64,000 nucleotides of DNA from Scytolyngbya sp. HA4215-MV1 (lineage in GTDB: Bacteria > Cyanobacteriota > Cyanobacteriia > Leptolyngbyales > Leptolyngbyaceae): NCBI GenBank assembly GCA_019359045.1, contig JAHHIA010000002.1:304401-368400 (forward strand), given 5' to 3'. Position 1 is the first letter of the stretch, and each line of letters starts with the position of its first letter. The notes under the pieces are model-generated. The model saw only the letters and a list, made by a program, of their open reading frames with translations, did no database searches and was not told the DNA's origin. This document shows positions 17,694 through 26,192 of this stretch, in pieces. A program made the translations under genes and the position numbers.

Positions 17694-18049
17694 GGGATAA
17701 AGGCTGAGAACTCCATTGGATTATAGTCCTTAATGGAAAGAGTGGCAGTTTAAAAGTCTTCTATGTTCAGAGACTCACCAATGTGATTGAGTTGTGTTTC
17801 AAATATATCAATCACATGCCCATCACATGACCTTGCGAATGGGCGTGTGATGCCTGTCCAAAATCTCACAAAAGCAAGGCTAGTTTAGAGGCGAGAACAC
17901 AATAAAATCGTTAATTCTGTTGTGGGGGCTTCGCATTCGGCAGGTCACTTTTTCTTCATTGTCAGGGTTTTAGCCCGTAGCTTGCTTCCCCTAGGATATG
18001 CGAAGCCCTGACGCTTGGAAAATTGCCGATGTAATTGAATCAACGATCC
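17694..18049. repeat. Intergenic stretch with an 11 bp inverted repeat pair
   Basis: This 356 bp gap between minC and the FAD oxidoreductase holds no gene. GGGCTTCGCAT (17926-17936) and ATGCGAAGCCC (17998-18008) are perfect inverted repeats about 60 bp apart, with ATTGTCAGGG/TAGCCC between them. It looks like another interspersed cyanobacterial repeat. The minC promoter is presumably near 17700-17800. Confidence 0.5.
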
Positions 18050-19432
18050 TTAGGGTTTAATGTTCTGGTTGAGATGGAAAATATTCTCAGGATCGTAGCG
18101 TTTCTTGATCTGAACCAAGCGATCGTAGTTGGCGCCGTAAGCTGCAGTGATGCGATCGCCCTCCTCTCCAGTCATAAAGTTCACATAGGCGCCCGCAGAG
18201 GCATAAGGAGTAGAAGCCCGGAAAAACTCCCGTGCCCACGCAATGCCTGTCTCATCCTGTGCGGACTCATCCCATCGTCCATGCACATTCAGCACAAACT
18301 TTGCATCCCGGTGATAATAAGCCATGGCATCTGATGAGACGCGGTTGGCTGCCCCAGCCAGGAAGGCGATGAAGATTTCGCACTGGGGTGAAGGTAGCTT
18401 GGCTACAGATTCCACGATCGCATCCAGTGCGCCATCCCCTAACTCTGTGAAATTATGAGATTTCCAGTAGTTTCTTGCACCGCGTGTTAGCAAAGGGTCA
18501 AACGCTTGCTGCCATGCCACGTAGGGCTGAGCACCGATGTGTTCGCCATAGGCGTCACCAAAACCGCGCAGCGGTTCGACCAGTTTCTCTCCCTCTGCAA
18601 TATCGCCTGTATAAAAGATCGCCAGCACGACGACTTCTTTGCCATGCACAGGCTCTGGCAGAAAAGGCAGTGGTGGAGCTTTGCGAAGGACGACCCACAC
18701 AGTCAGTTCTTCCGGGGCTGATTCCACAAATTGCCGATACTGGGTCAACACCTGTTTTGCTTGACTAAACGGAAAAACGATTAACCCCGCCAATATTTCA
18801 GGACCCACCGGATGGAGGGCGAATTCAAACTCAGCGACGATCCCAAAGTTACCGCCGCCACCACGAATTGCCCAAAATAGATCAGGGTTTTCGGTTGCGC
18901 TAGCTCGGAGTTGCTTCCCATCCGCTGTGATTACTGCCGCAGAAACTAGATTGTCGATCGTCATACCGTACTTCCGAGTTAGCCAACCGAAGCCACCCCC
19001 CAGCGTCAGACCGGCAATACCTGTTGTAGAATTAATGCCGACCGGAGTCGCTAATCCATGGATCTGAGCCGCTTGATCAAAATCAGCCAGCGTAGCACCA
19101 GGCTCCACATAGGCACGCCGCTTCTGAGCATCCACGCGGACATTCTTCATGGTTGAAAGATCAAGCATCACGCCGTCATCGCACACCGCATTCCCGGCAA
19201 TATTATGCCCAGCTCCCCGGATCGAGAGTTCCAGCCCGTTTTCGCGGGCAAAGGTGATCACCGTTGCAACGTCATCCGCTACTGCACACTGCACGATGAC
19301 CGCTGGGCGGCGATCGATCATTGCATTCCAGATTTCGCGCACTTCGTTATAACTTGGATCATTCGGCAGTATCACCTGACCCTTGACATGGGTCTTCAGC
19401 GTCTCGATCGTCTCATTCCATTGTGTTGTCAT
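18050..19432 (-). CDS. FAD-linked oxidoreductase, BBE/6-hydroxynicotine oxidase-like
   Basis: A 460-residue flavoprotein of the vanillyl-alcohol oxidase superfamily. The PP-loop and covalent-FAD histidine lie in LSIRGAGHNIAGNAV near residue 72. The second FAD segment is GLTLGGGFGWLTRKYGM, and the C-terminal berberine-bridge (BBE) element is NYDRLVQIKKRYDPENIF. Only one covalent attachment residue (His) is evident. Such enzymes oxidise alcohols, sugars or alkaloid-like compounds; the substrate is not readable. It ends a run of minus-strand redox and detoxification genes. Confidence 0.87.
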   Translation of the reverse strand: MTTQWNETIETLKTHVKGQVILPNDPSYNEVREIWNAMIDRRPAVIVQCAVADDVATVITFARENGLELSIRGAGHNIAGNAVCDDGVMLDLSTMKNVRVDAQKRRAYVEPGATLADFDQAAQIHGLATPVGINSTTGIAGLTLGGGFGWLTRKYGMTIDNLVSAAVITADGKQLRASATENPDLFWAIRGGGGNFGIVAEFEFALHPVGPEILAGLIVFPFSQAKQVLTQYRQFVESAPEELTVWVVLRKAPPLPFLPEPVHGKEVVVLAIFYTGDIAEGEKLVEPLRGFGDAYGEHIGAQPYVAWQQAFDPLLTRGARNYWKSHNFTELGDGALDAIVESVAKLPSPQCEIFIAFLAGAANRVSSDAMAYYHRDAKFVLNVHGRWDESAQDETGIAWAREFFRASTPYASAGAYVNFMTGEEGDRITAAYGANYDRLVQIKKRYDPENIFHLNQNIKP

Positions 19433-19510
19433 CGGATGTCTCTCTTATTTTTCTAAAGAACTTTCTAAAGCGCTCCCAATGCAGCGCCAAAGTTAGTCGT
19501 TATCGAGTCG

Positions 19511-19819
19511 TTATCGCTTTTCGGGGGGAATTAAACGGAGAGCAGCAGCGAACCGGACATGAGTTTCTGGGTCAATTGGTCTGTGCTTGATGGTGGTACT
19601 TGCCGGGTCTTTGCCAAGATAGTTATCGCCTTGCCAATTCTGCGACGGTCGGATGGGTCTGGGGACAAACCCACCCCCACAGTTCGGACAAACGTTGCCC
19701 AGGATGGTGTCAACACAGGTGGCACAGAACGTACATTCGTAGCTACAGATCCGTGCCTCAAGAGAATTGGGTGGCAACGTTTTGTTGCAGTGCTCGCAGG
19801 TGGGTCTGAGTTCAAGCAT
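19511..19819 (-). CDS. DUF1272 zinc-ribbon protein
   Basis: About 102 residues from the ATG at 19819 (MLELRPTCEHCNKTLPP); a TTG at 19834 also opens the frame. Four CxxC-type pairs, CEHC, CSYECTFC, CATC and CPNC, predict zinc binding. This is the DUF1272 pattern, a small cysteine-rich bacterial family of unknown function. The start overlaps the stop of the upstream methyltransferase gene by 8 bp, indicating coupling. The tail is charged and shows no motif. Confidence 0.85.
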   Translation of the reverse strand: MLELRPTCEHCNKTLPPNSLEARICSYECTFCATCVDTILGNVCPNCGGGFVPRPIRPSQNWQGDNYLGKDPASTTIKHRPIDPETHVRFAAALRLIPPEKR

Positions 19820-20588
19820 TCCGTTTCTGAGCAAAGGGAATTAACATCGGCACCTGGCGACGATAATCAGCGTATGCCTTGCCATATGCATTCACCAGGT
19901 CGCGTTCTTCCAACTGAATGGCAACCAAAATATATGCAGTGGTGATTAGAGCAAATACTAGATGAGTCACCGTCATCGTCGGCGTAGACCAAAATGCCAA
20001 CAACCAACCCACGTAAAGAGGATGACGCACATATTTGTAGGGACCAGGTGTTGCAAAGGTCAGCTGGGTATAGTCCTTACCTCTCAAATAGAGCCAAACC
20101 TGGCGCAATCCAAACAGATCGAAGTGATGAATCAGAAATGTTGACACTAGCACCAGCAACCAGCCAGATGCAAATACGGCGTACAGAATCGCCACACCTG
20201 TAGCATTTGTGACGCTCCAGATGATGCCTCCGATCGGTTGCCAGAGATAGAACAGAGCAATCAAACAAAGGCTAGAAAACAGGACATAGGTGCTTCGTTC
20301 AACTGGCTTCGGTACAAATTGAGTCCACCAATTTTTGAAGCCCTTGCGTGCCATAACACTGTGTTGAATCCCAAAGATCCCCAGCAAAGCTCCATCAACG
20401 AGCAAGGCGTTCCCCCAGGAAATGATCGGGGCTGAATCGATCGAATGGGGCACAACAAAATTCCCTACGAATCCGCAGGCATAGAGAAACGTGGCTAGGA
20501 AGACTCCATAACAGACTAGCCCATAAAGAAATGCTGCCAGTCGAGCAGCCTTATTCTGGTTCATGGAGGAAAGCGTTTGTACAGTCAT
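19812..20588 (-). CDS. mddA: Methanethiol S-methyltransferase MddA-like membrane protein
   Basis: A 258-residue integral membrane protein with about six hydrophobic segments. It resembles the NnrU/isoprenylcysteine methyltransferase superfamily and MddA: GFVGNFVVPHSIDSAP, FGIQHSVMARKGFKNWWT, PVERSTYVLFSSL, HFDLFGLRQVWLYLRGK and the SAM-binding end GPYKYVRHPLYVGWL with QLEERDLV. MddA makes dimethyl sulfide from methanethiol; that activity is inferred from family resemblance. AAGGA upstream of the ATG at 20588 supports the start. It is coupled to the DUF1272 gene. Confidence 0.82.
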   Translation of the reverse strand: MTVQTLSSMNQNKAARLAAFLYGLVCYGVFLATFLYACGFVGNFVVPHSIDSAPIISWGNALLVDGALLGIFGIQHSVMARKGFKNWWTQFVPKPVERSTYVLFSSLCLIALFYLWQPIGGIIWSVTNATGVAILYAVFASGWLLVLVSTFLIHHFDLFGLRQVWLYLRGKDYTQLTFATPGPYKYVRHPLYVGWLLAFWSTPTMTVTHLVFALITTAYILVAIQLEERDLVNAYGKAYADYRRQVPMLIPFAQKRNA

Positions 20589-20786
20589 AAAATAGGTCCT
20601 TGATTTGAGTCAGGGCGTTGCTTGATTTGAATTGGCAAGCTGATCCTGATGGCGAAGGCTACCGTTGCTTGAGAAACGTGGAATTCAAGACATCGCTTCA
20701 TCTCCTTTTAGCAGCAACGAATCTGGATAGCTCTGTTTTCTAGATATAGAGATGAATCGAGAGTTTCTAGGGAACCCATTGCCGCT

Positions 20787-21527
20787 TTACCACTTTTCGG
20801 CAAACGGGCGAATGATGTGATCAAATGACCAGGTGGAAGGATGCTGATGAGCAATATGAAAGACCTCTGCCGCAATAGCATCGGGATGGGCAAAGTATTC
20901 ATCTCGCGTGTGCTGCCAGCCTTCTGGGGGTTCTAGCCAGGTAGGGCGCGTGCGACCCGCTTCACTTAACCAAGGCGCATCGATCGCTGCATCAACGGTG
21001 ACGTACCCCACATGAATCCGTTTTGGTCCCAGATCGCGTGCCAAAGCTTGGGCTAAAATCCGCTGAGCTGCTTTGGTGGGAGCAAAGAGCGCGTAGTTGG
21101 GTACACCCCGGAGGGAGGCAGTATTCCCGGTCACGATAATGGCTCCGCCACCCGCCTCAATCATGGTTGGAGCCAGCGCCCGAGCCAGGTATAAAAGTGC
21201 CGTGGTGTTCACCCTAAAGTTGCGCTCCAAGGCAGACGGGTCAGCCTCCAAGAAGGTGGCAAAGGTTTCTGAGACGGCATTGTGAACCAAGACCGTCGGC
21301 TCACCCAGATCCCTCCGAACGGCTTCGAGGGTCTGGGTGAGTGCCTCCAAATCCCCCACATCACACACATAAGCCTTGCTCGACTTTATGGCTTGCTCCA
21401 GGCGCGCCAATCGCTCTCGGTTTCGTGCCAGCATTGCCACGGTGTAACCCGCTTGAGCGAAGCGGCGGGCGATCGCTGCCCCCGTTGCGCCCCCGACTCC
21501 AGTAATTAGACAAGTCTTCTCAGGCAT
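20787..21527 (-). CDS. Short-chain dehydrogenase/reductase
   Basis: About 246 residues from the ATG at 21527, which has AGGAG 8 nt upstream; a GTG at 21551 lacks this. The Rossmann glycine motif is TGVGGATGAAIARRF. NADP-type features are LARNRERLARLE and CDVGDLEAL. The catalytic region is unusual: GNTASLRGVPNYALFAPTKAA has Phe-Ala-Pro-Thr-Lys where the classic YxxxK has Tyr, so the tyrosine appears to be missing. Substrate is unknown. It lies 46 bp after the GST gene, probably in one transcript. Confidence 0.85.
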   Translation of the reverse strand: MPEKTCLITGVGGATGAAIARRFAQAGYTVAMLARNRERLARLEQAIKSSKAYVCDVGDLEALTQTLEAVRRDLGEPTVLVHNAVSETFATFLEADPSALERNFRVNTTALLYLARALAPTMIEAGGGAIIVTGNTASLRGVPNYALFAPTKAAQRILAQALARDLGPKRIHVGYVTVDAAIDAPWLSEAGRTRPTWLEPPEGWQHTRDEYFAHPDAIAAEVFHIAHQHPSTWSFDHIIRPFAEKW

Positions 21528-21573
21528 GGGACTTTCTCCTATGTCACTCACTTGAATTTAGAAACGAGAATTG

Positions 21574-22179
21574 TTAGGGAAGGGTCTGTTGAAAGGCTGG
21601 CTCGTTGCTGAGAGCGAGAACAACTTTTGCCAAGTTAGGCGCGATCGTGGCTGGGTCAAGATCAGGGTGCAGCATTCGAGCGTAGTCAAAGGCAACCACC
21701 GCACTGATAGTGGCTCGATTCAGCGGTACTTTGCGGATTACCCCTTTTGCGTTTGAAGCGATATCCAATGCTTGCAATCCGCCGATCGTTTGTAGACGAT
21801 ACCGCTCGATTAATTGGAGTTGAATACAATCTGGGGTGCGCTGCTCCTCAAAATGGCGGGCAGTGGTCTGCTCGTAGAGAGTGGTTGCGATCGCAGTCAG
21901 TTGGAGGATTGCTCGGCGATCAACTCCCGCTGGTGGTGTAAGCGCACGCTCTGTGCCAGCCCACTCATCCAGATAGTCAAGCATCACAGCGCTATCAATC
22001 AGTTGCTCTCCATTGTCGAGTACCAATACAGGCACCTTGGCAACAGGATTGAGTTGACGCGCCCGATCCGGATCGGTATAGCCATTCAGATCATCATGCT
22101 CGTAGGGGATGCCAAGCGCCATTAATGCAACAGCAACACGGCGCGTAAACGGTGAAAAGTAGGTGCCAATTAATTTCAT
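21574..22179 (-). CDS. Glutathione S-transferase family protein
   Basis: About 201 residues from the ATG at 22179, preceded by GGAGG with an 8 nt spacer. The N-terminal thioredoxin-like domain is MKLIGTYFSPFTRRVAVAL; the glutathione-binding region is VAKVPVLVLDNGEQLIDS, ending in the conserved cis-Pro and (D/E)S motifs. The helical C-terminal domain follows. Such proteins conjugate or isomerise electrophiles. The promoter region carries a palindrome shared with the upstream TetR gene, pointing to direct control by that repressor. Confidence 0.88.
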   Translation of the reverse strand: MKLIGTYFSPFTRRVAVALMALGIPYEHDDLNGYTDPDRARQLNPVAKVPVLVLDNGEQLIDSAVMLDYLDEWAGTERALTPPAGVDRRAILQLTAIATTLYEQTTARHFEEQRTPDCIQLQLIERYRLQTIGGLQALDIASNAKGVIRKVPLNRATISAVVAFDYARMLHPDLDPATIAPNLAKVVLALSNEPAFQQTLP

Positions 22180-22226
22180 GCCAATCGCCTCCGCAAGTAT
22201 TTCTATCCAATCATTCAATTTGAGTT

Positions 22227-22244
22227 ACTTACTAGAAAGTAAGT
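22227..22244. promoter_or_regulatory. Palindromic TetR operator candidate before the GST gene
   Basis: ACTTACTAGAAAGTAAGT has perfect 6 bp arms, ACTTAC and GTAAGT. It lies about 48 bp upstream of the GST start and shares CTTACTAG...GTAAG with the site at 22850-22867 before the TetR gene. A shared palindrome at both promoters is the expected layout for autoregulation plus target control. Confidence 0.65.
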
Positions 22245-22263
22245 ATGAGATCAAAAAAAAGAG

Positions 22264-22842
22264 CTATCCCTTGAGCATCCTAACTAGGCGTTCGAGGATG
22301 GCTCGATATTCAGTCCCATCTCCTTTGACACGAGATAGCAACATGCCACCCTGAAGGGTTGAAAATACTAAAACAGCCATCGTCTCGGCGTCTCCAGCAA
22401 ACTTGAAGGCTCCAGATTGCTGTCCCTCAACGAGGATGACGGCTAAGCGCCGCTCGTTTGCCCGGTAGAAATTCGCGACTTTTTCGGTTAGAGCGGCATC
22501 TAAGCTTTCATTCTCTGCCCCCAGCATGCCGCCCAAACACGCCTTGTCTTGATTGCCGCTCAAAAGTGTGGTTTCAAACAGAGCAAAGTAACGACGCAAT
22601 TTCGTTTCTGCTGACTCAGGCGATGCAATGATCTGATCCAATAAGCTCAAGACATCATCGCTGTATCGCTCTAGCAGGGCTGTGATCAACCCATCTTTGG
22701 TCGGGAAGTGATAGTGAACACCAGCGTTGCGAATGCCAATTGCCTCACTGATATCACGGTAACTCATGGCGTTAACGCCGACTCGTTGGATCAAGTCTTG
22801 GGCAACATCCAGGATTTTGGTTCGAGTGTCTACTGTGTTCAT
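22264..22842 (-). CDS. TetR/AcrR family transcriptional regulator
   Basis: A 192-residue repressor-type protein. The N-terminal helix-turn-helix covers about residues 8-52: ILDVAQDLIQRVGVNAMSYR, then ISEAIGIRNAGVHYHFPTKD with the typical HYHF recognition helix end. The C-terminal helical ligand domain (CLGGMLGAENESL, TLQGGMLLSRV) resembles the AcuR/YxaF-like TetR_C class. It precedes the GST gene on the same strand with an 84 bp gap. A matching palindrome lies 8 nt upstream of its own start. Confidence 0.9.
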   Translation of the reverse strand: MNTVDTRTKILDVAQDLIQRVGVNAMSYRDISEAIGIRNAGVHYHFPTKDGLITALLERYSDDVLSLLDQIIASPESAETKLRRYFALFETTLLSGNQDKACLGGMLGAENESLDAALTEKVANFYRANERRLAVILVEGQQSGAFKFAGDAETMAVLVFSTLQGGMLLSRVKGDGTEYRAILERLVRMLKG

Positions 22843-22849
22843 GACACTA

Positions 22850-22867
22850 CCTTACTAGTAGGTAAGT
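22850..22867. promoter_or_regulatory. Palindromic TetR operator candidate before the TetR gene
   Basis: CCTTACTAGTAGGTAAGT contains CTTACTAGTAGGTAAG with arms CTTAC and GTAAG. It lies just upstream of the regulator's start codon, where bound repressor would block its own transcription. It matches the site before the GST gene. Confidence 0.65.
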
Positions 22868-22967
22868 AGTCCTGTCAACCCAGACCACCCTCCCCCTCTC
22901 CGCATCCCCCAATTCTGCAAATGCATATCGGGATAAGATGCGAAATTAAAGTGGGCTGAGATAAGTG

Positions 22968-24032
22968 ATGCAATCTCTGGATGACATTTTGGTGGATTTG
23001 GCGATCGGCGGATCTTTGAGTCCATTCATTGAGCAACAGTTGGTAGAAGCATTCAGGCAAGACGTTGATCGATCTCGTGCCTTTGGCGTTGCACCCGAAA
23101 CGATGCGAGAAGCGGTGCGATCGCGCGTCCAACTGTTGCGATCGGTCTATCCTACCTTTGTTGAATTGTGCCAGCAGACCTTACAGATCCAGCCATTGCC
23201 CTTGACCACTTTATGGGATTTGTGGTTACCGCTGGCGATGCAGTTAGCAGCCCAGCGTCAGGCTTTGGGGCACTTGCTGGTGCAAGGCATTCTGGGCGGT
23301 CAGGGAACTGGTAAAACAACGCTGGCTCACATTTTGACGCTGATTTTGCGCCAATTGGGATATCGGGCATTGAGTTGGTCACTGGACGATTTATACAAAA
23401 CCTATGCCGATCGCCAACAGCTCCAAGCCACCGATCCTCGATTGATCTGGCGCGGACCACCGGGTACGCACGATGTTGAATTGGGTATTCAAACGCTCGA
23501 TCAGTTACGTCATGCCAGAAAAGGTGAAACGATAGCTATTCCCCGCTTTGATAAATCTGCCCACAATGGAGCGGGCGATCGCACTGTTCCTGAGCAAGTT
23601 CAAGCGATCGATATTGTGTTGTTTGAAGGGTGGTTTGTGGGAGCGCGCCCAATTACCAATGACGCATTTGAGCAGGCACCCCCGCCCATCCTCACGGCAG
23701 CCGATCGCGCCTTTGCCCGTGCCAGCAACGATAGACTCCATGCCTATTTGCCTCTCTGGCAACGCCTCGATCACTTGATGATCCTCTCCCTACCCAACTA
23801 TCGCTTGAGTCAACAATGGCGACAGCAAGCCGAACACAAGATGATCGCTCAGGGCAAACCAGGCATGAGCGATCGCCAAATCAACGCCTTTGTCGAATAT
23901 TTTTGGCGATCGCTCCATCCCCAACTGTTCATTGAGCCGTTAATTCACCACCCAACGCTGACCGATTGGGTGATTGAAATTCAACCCGACCATACGCCAG
24001 GCAGAATTTACCGACCCGGAGATCGGGGTTGA
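22968..24032 (+). CDS. glyK: D-glycerate 3-kinase (photorespiration)
   Basis: About 354 residues from the ATG at 22968; a GTG directly before it is the alternative. The P-loop is GILGGQGTGKTTLAHIL near residue 108, followed by WSLDDLYKTYADR and the RGPPGTHD motif of plant/cyanobacterial GLYK. IPRFDKSAHNGAGDR and DIVLFEGWFVGARP continue the family pattern. The enzyme converts glycerate to 3-phosphoglycerate, the last step of photorespiratory carbon salvage. The N-terminal ~90 residue extension is seen in cyanobacterial forms. It converges on a phosphoribulokinase-like gene. Confidence 0.87.
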   Translation: MQSLDDILVDLAIGGSLSPFIEQQLVEAFRQDVDRSRAFGVAPETMREAVRSRVQLLRSVYPTFVELCQQTLQIQPLPLTTLWDLWLPLAMQLAAQRQALGHLLVQGILGGQGTGKTTLAHILTLILRQLGYRALSWSLDDLYKTYADRQQLQATDPRLIWRGPPGTHDVELGIQTLDQLRHARKGETIAIPRFDKSAHNGAGDRTVPEQVQAIDIVLFEGWFVGARPITNDAFEQAPPPILTAADRAFARASNDRLHAYLPLWQRLDHLMILSLPNYRLSQQWRQQAEHKMIAQGKPGMSDRQINAFVEYFWRSLHPQLFIEPLIHHPTLTDWVIEIQPDHTPGRIYRPGDRG

Positions 24033-24066
24033 ACGAAATTTGCGCGCTCGAAGTGGAGCCATCAAG

Positions 24067-25002
24067 CTACCCCTGTGTCGCTTTCAACATGTGGTAGGTA
24101 ATCAGCAGTTGTGTTAACGCCAGAGGATAGCTCTGAATGCTTTCACCCGTCGTGCCTACAACCTTGCCAATTTCTGGATTCACATCCAGGCTGCAAATGC
24201 TCAGTAAGTGGGGAGTATCACTGCAAATGAATCGCTCGAGTTCCCTGACCCGATCGCTAGTTGCGTGTCCATCAATTTCTAATACATCGACTGGCTTACC
24301 CATATCGCGATCGAGACCCAAGCGAATGGCGGGTTTTGCCTCACCGGTTACAGGATTGAGAATTTTAGACAAATCGGGATGAGGAATCGTGGGGCGCAGC
24401 ACTAGACGAACGTTTAAATGTCCACTACTTTCCTGCGTATCCTCAGCAGGTGGATAAAAAGAGACAATCATATCCGCCCATTGCCGTTGAGGACGAATGA
24501 AGTTCTCAGAATCCGGTTCCCGCTTTTGCATCTCTGCCAGCACCTGCTCTTCGGTGTAGCCGCGTTTCATTGTGTCGCGTTTCACCTTCCAAAGCGTACG
24601 TAGAGATTCTGGGGGAGCCAAATAAACTTTCACGTCGTAACAATCACGAGCGCCTCGGGTCGAATAGCCCAACAATCCTTCGACAATAACGAATTTATTG
24701 GGCTTAATATATTCTGGGGCGGTAAAAGTACCTGACGAGTGGCTGTAGATGGGTTTCAGAATGGGTTGTCCAGTACGGAGCAGAGAAAGGTGCTGCTGCA
24801 TAATATCCAGATAGTTGCAGTCTGGATGCAGAGCAGTAATGCCAATTTCGGCGCGTTGTTTGCGATCGTAGCGGTGGTAATCATCCGTGCAAATGACCGT
24901 GACATTTTCTGCCCCTAGTACTTGAGCAATTCCCCGGGTTAGGGTGGTTTTGCCAGCGGCACTATCACCAACAATACCAAGAATAATGGGGCGCTGGGGC
25001 AT
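24067..25002 (-). CDS. Phosphoribulokinase-like P-loop kinase (PRK paralogue)
   Basis: A 311-residue kinase of the phosphoribulokinase/uridine kinase family: P-loop VGDSAAGKTTLTRG, catalytic region VICTDDYHRYDRKQRAE, PIYSHSSGTF, FVIVEGLLGY and DTMKRGYTEEQVL. Calvin-cycle PRK of cyanobacteria has GDSGCGKST in the P-loop, where the cysteine takes part in redox control; here it is GDSAAGKTT, so that switch is absent. It is probably the second, less studied PRK-like protein of cyanobacteria rather than the main Calvin-cycle enzyme. Substrate uncertain. Confidence 0.8.
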   Translation of the reverse strand: MPQRPIILGIVGDSAAGKTTLTRGIAQVLGAENVTVICTDDYHRYDRKQRAEIGITALHPDCNYLDIMQQHLSLLRTGQPILKPIYSHSSGTFTAPEYIKPNKFVIVEGLLGYSTRGARDCYDVKVYLAPPESLRTLWKVKRDTMKRGYTEEQVLAEMQKREPDSENFIRPQRQWADMIVSFYPPAEDTQESSGHLNVRLVLRPTIPHPDLSKILNPVTGEAKPAIRLGLDRDMGKPVDVLEIDGHATSDRVRELERFICSDTPHLLSICSLDVNPEIGKVVGTTGESIQSYPLALTQLLITYHMLKATQG

Positions 25003-25133
25003 GATTCCTCCAAACGATGTAGCGCAGGGTCAACAAGAAAGCGAGTTCTTAATCTTATAGGAATGCTCAGTTTGACTTCTCTACTCTCAGAAATGACGCA
25101 TTCCCCAGAATAGATGGATAGGACTGATTCTAT

Positions 25134-25166
25134 AGATGTCATTCATTTTATGAATGAATGACATCT
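25134..25166. repeat. Perfect 14 bp inverted repeat
   Basis: AGATGTCATTCATT and AATGAATGACATCT pair perfectly across TTATG. It lies between the divergent PRK-like and comB genes. No T-run follows, so it is more likely an operator or an RNA leader hairpin than a terminator. Confidence 0.5.
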
Positions 25167-25322
25167 TCGCAAAGTAGTTAGCCGCTGGCTTAAACAAACG
25201 TATCGAGTAATCTAAATGGTTGGACTTAGGATTTCCTAGCGTCAAAAGACAAGTATTCCTTAATATTCCCATTAAATCCTCTAAGATCTTAGGGCATTCT
25301 CCCTTTGCGATATCCTCTACCC

Positions 25323-26057
25323 ATGAAGCTATTTGTCTACCACACGCCTGAGCTAACCCCTGAAAACACGCTACCAAACTGCGCGATCGCGGTTGATGTT
25401 TTGCGGGCAACTAGCACCATGGTCACGGCACTGGCAGCCGGAGCAGAAGCCGTGCAGGTTTTTAGTGATCTGGATCAATTGTTGCAAGTCAGTGAAGCCT
25501 GGGCACCAGAGAAACGCATCCGAGCGGGTGAAAGGGGTGGGGGCAAGGTAGAAGGGTTTGATTTTGGCAATTCTCCCCTGGACTGCACACCCGATCGGGT
25601 AGCGGGATGCCGTTTATTTATTAGTACAACCAATGGTACGCGCGCATTGACCCGGGTGCAGCAGGCTGAAACAGTTCTAGCTGGGGCGTTAATTAATCGG
25701 GATGCAGTAGTGCAACACTTATTGACCCATCACCCCGACAGTGTTTGGATTGTGGGTTCTGGGTGGGAAGGGAGTTTTTCGCTCGAAGATACGGTGTGTG
25801 CTGGGGCGATCGCGCATCGACTGATGGAAAAATTGGGCTGTGGGTTGGAAGAACTGGCAGGAAATGACGAAGTCACGGATGCCATTTCGCTTTACCAACA
25901 TTGGCACGATCGCCTACTAGACCTCTTTCATCATGCCAGCCATGGCAAGCGCTTGCTCCGGCTCAATTGTCTAGATGACCTGAAATATTGTGCTCAAACT
26001 GATATTTTGGATGTTCTGCCCATCCAAAAAGAAACCGGAGTTTTAATCAAAGCCTAG
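25323..26057 (+). CDS. comB: 2-phosphosulfolactate phosphatase family protein (ComB)
   Basis: About 244 residues from the ATG at 25323 ([10 protein letters not shown]); a TTG 18 nt upstream is less likely. Family motifs are [37 protein letters not shown] and [11 protein letters not shown]. ComB removes phosphate from 2-phosphosulfolactate in coenzyme M synthesis. Cyanobacteria lack that cofactor, so the role here is probably a related sulfonate or unknown phosphatase step. It is transcribed away from the PRK-like gene with about 320 bp between starts. Confidence 0.88.
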   Translation: MKLFVYHTPELTPENTLPNCAIAVDVLRATSTMVTALAAGAEAVQVFSDLDQLLQVSEAWAPEKRIRAGERGGGKVEGFDFGNSPLDCTPDRVAGCRLFISTTNGTRALTRVQQAETVLAGALINRDAVVQHLLTHHPDSVWIVGSGWEGSFSLEDTVCAGAIAHRLMEKLGCGLEELAGNDEVTDAISLYQHWHDRLLDLFHHASHGKRLLRLNCLDDLKYCAQTDILDVLPIQKETGVLIKA

Positions 26058-26192
26058 TGAGATGGTCAGAGAGAGAGCATCCCACGTTTTGTCCAACCTC
26101 TTCTCCCAAAACGAGAGAAGGGGAGTGAGATCAGTGTCTCTTCCAGAGTGGGAGAGGGCTTTAGGGAAAAGGCTACGAAATTCTGGGCAGCA

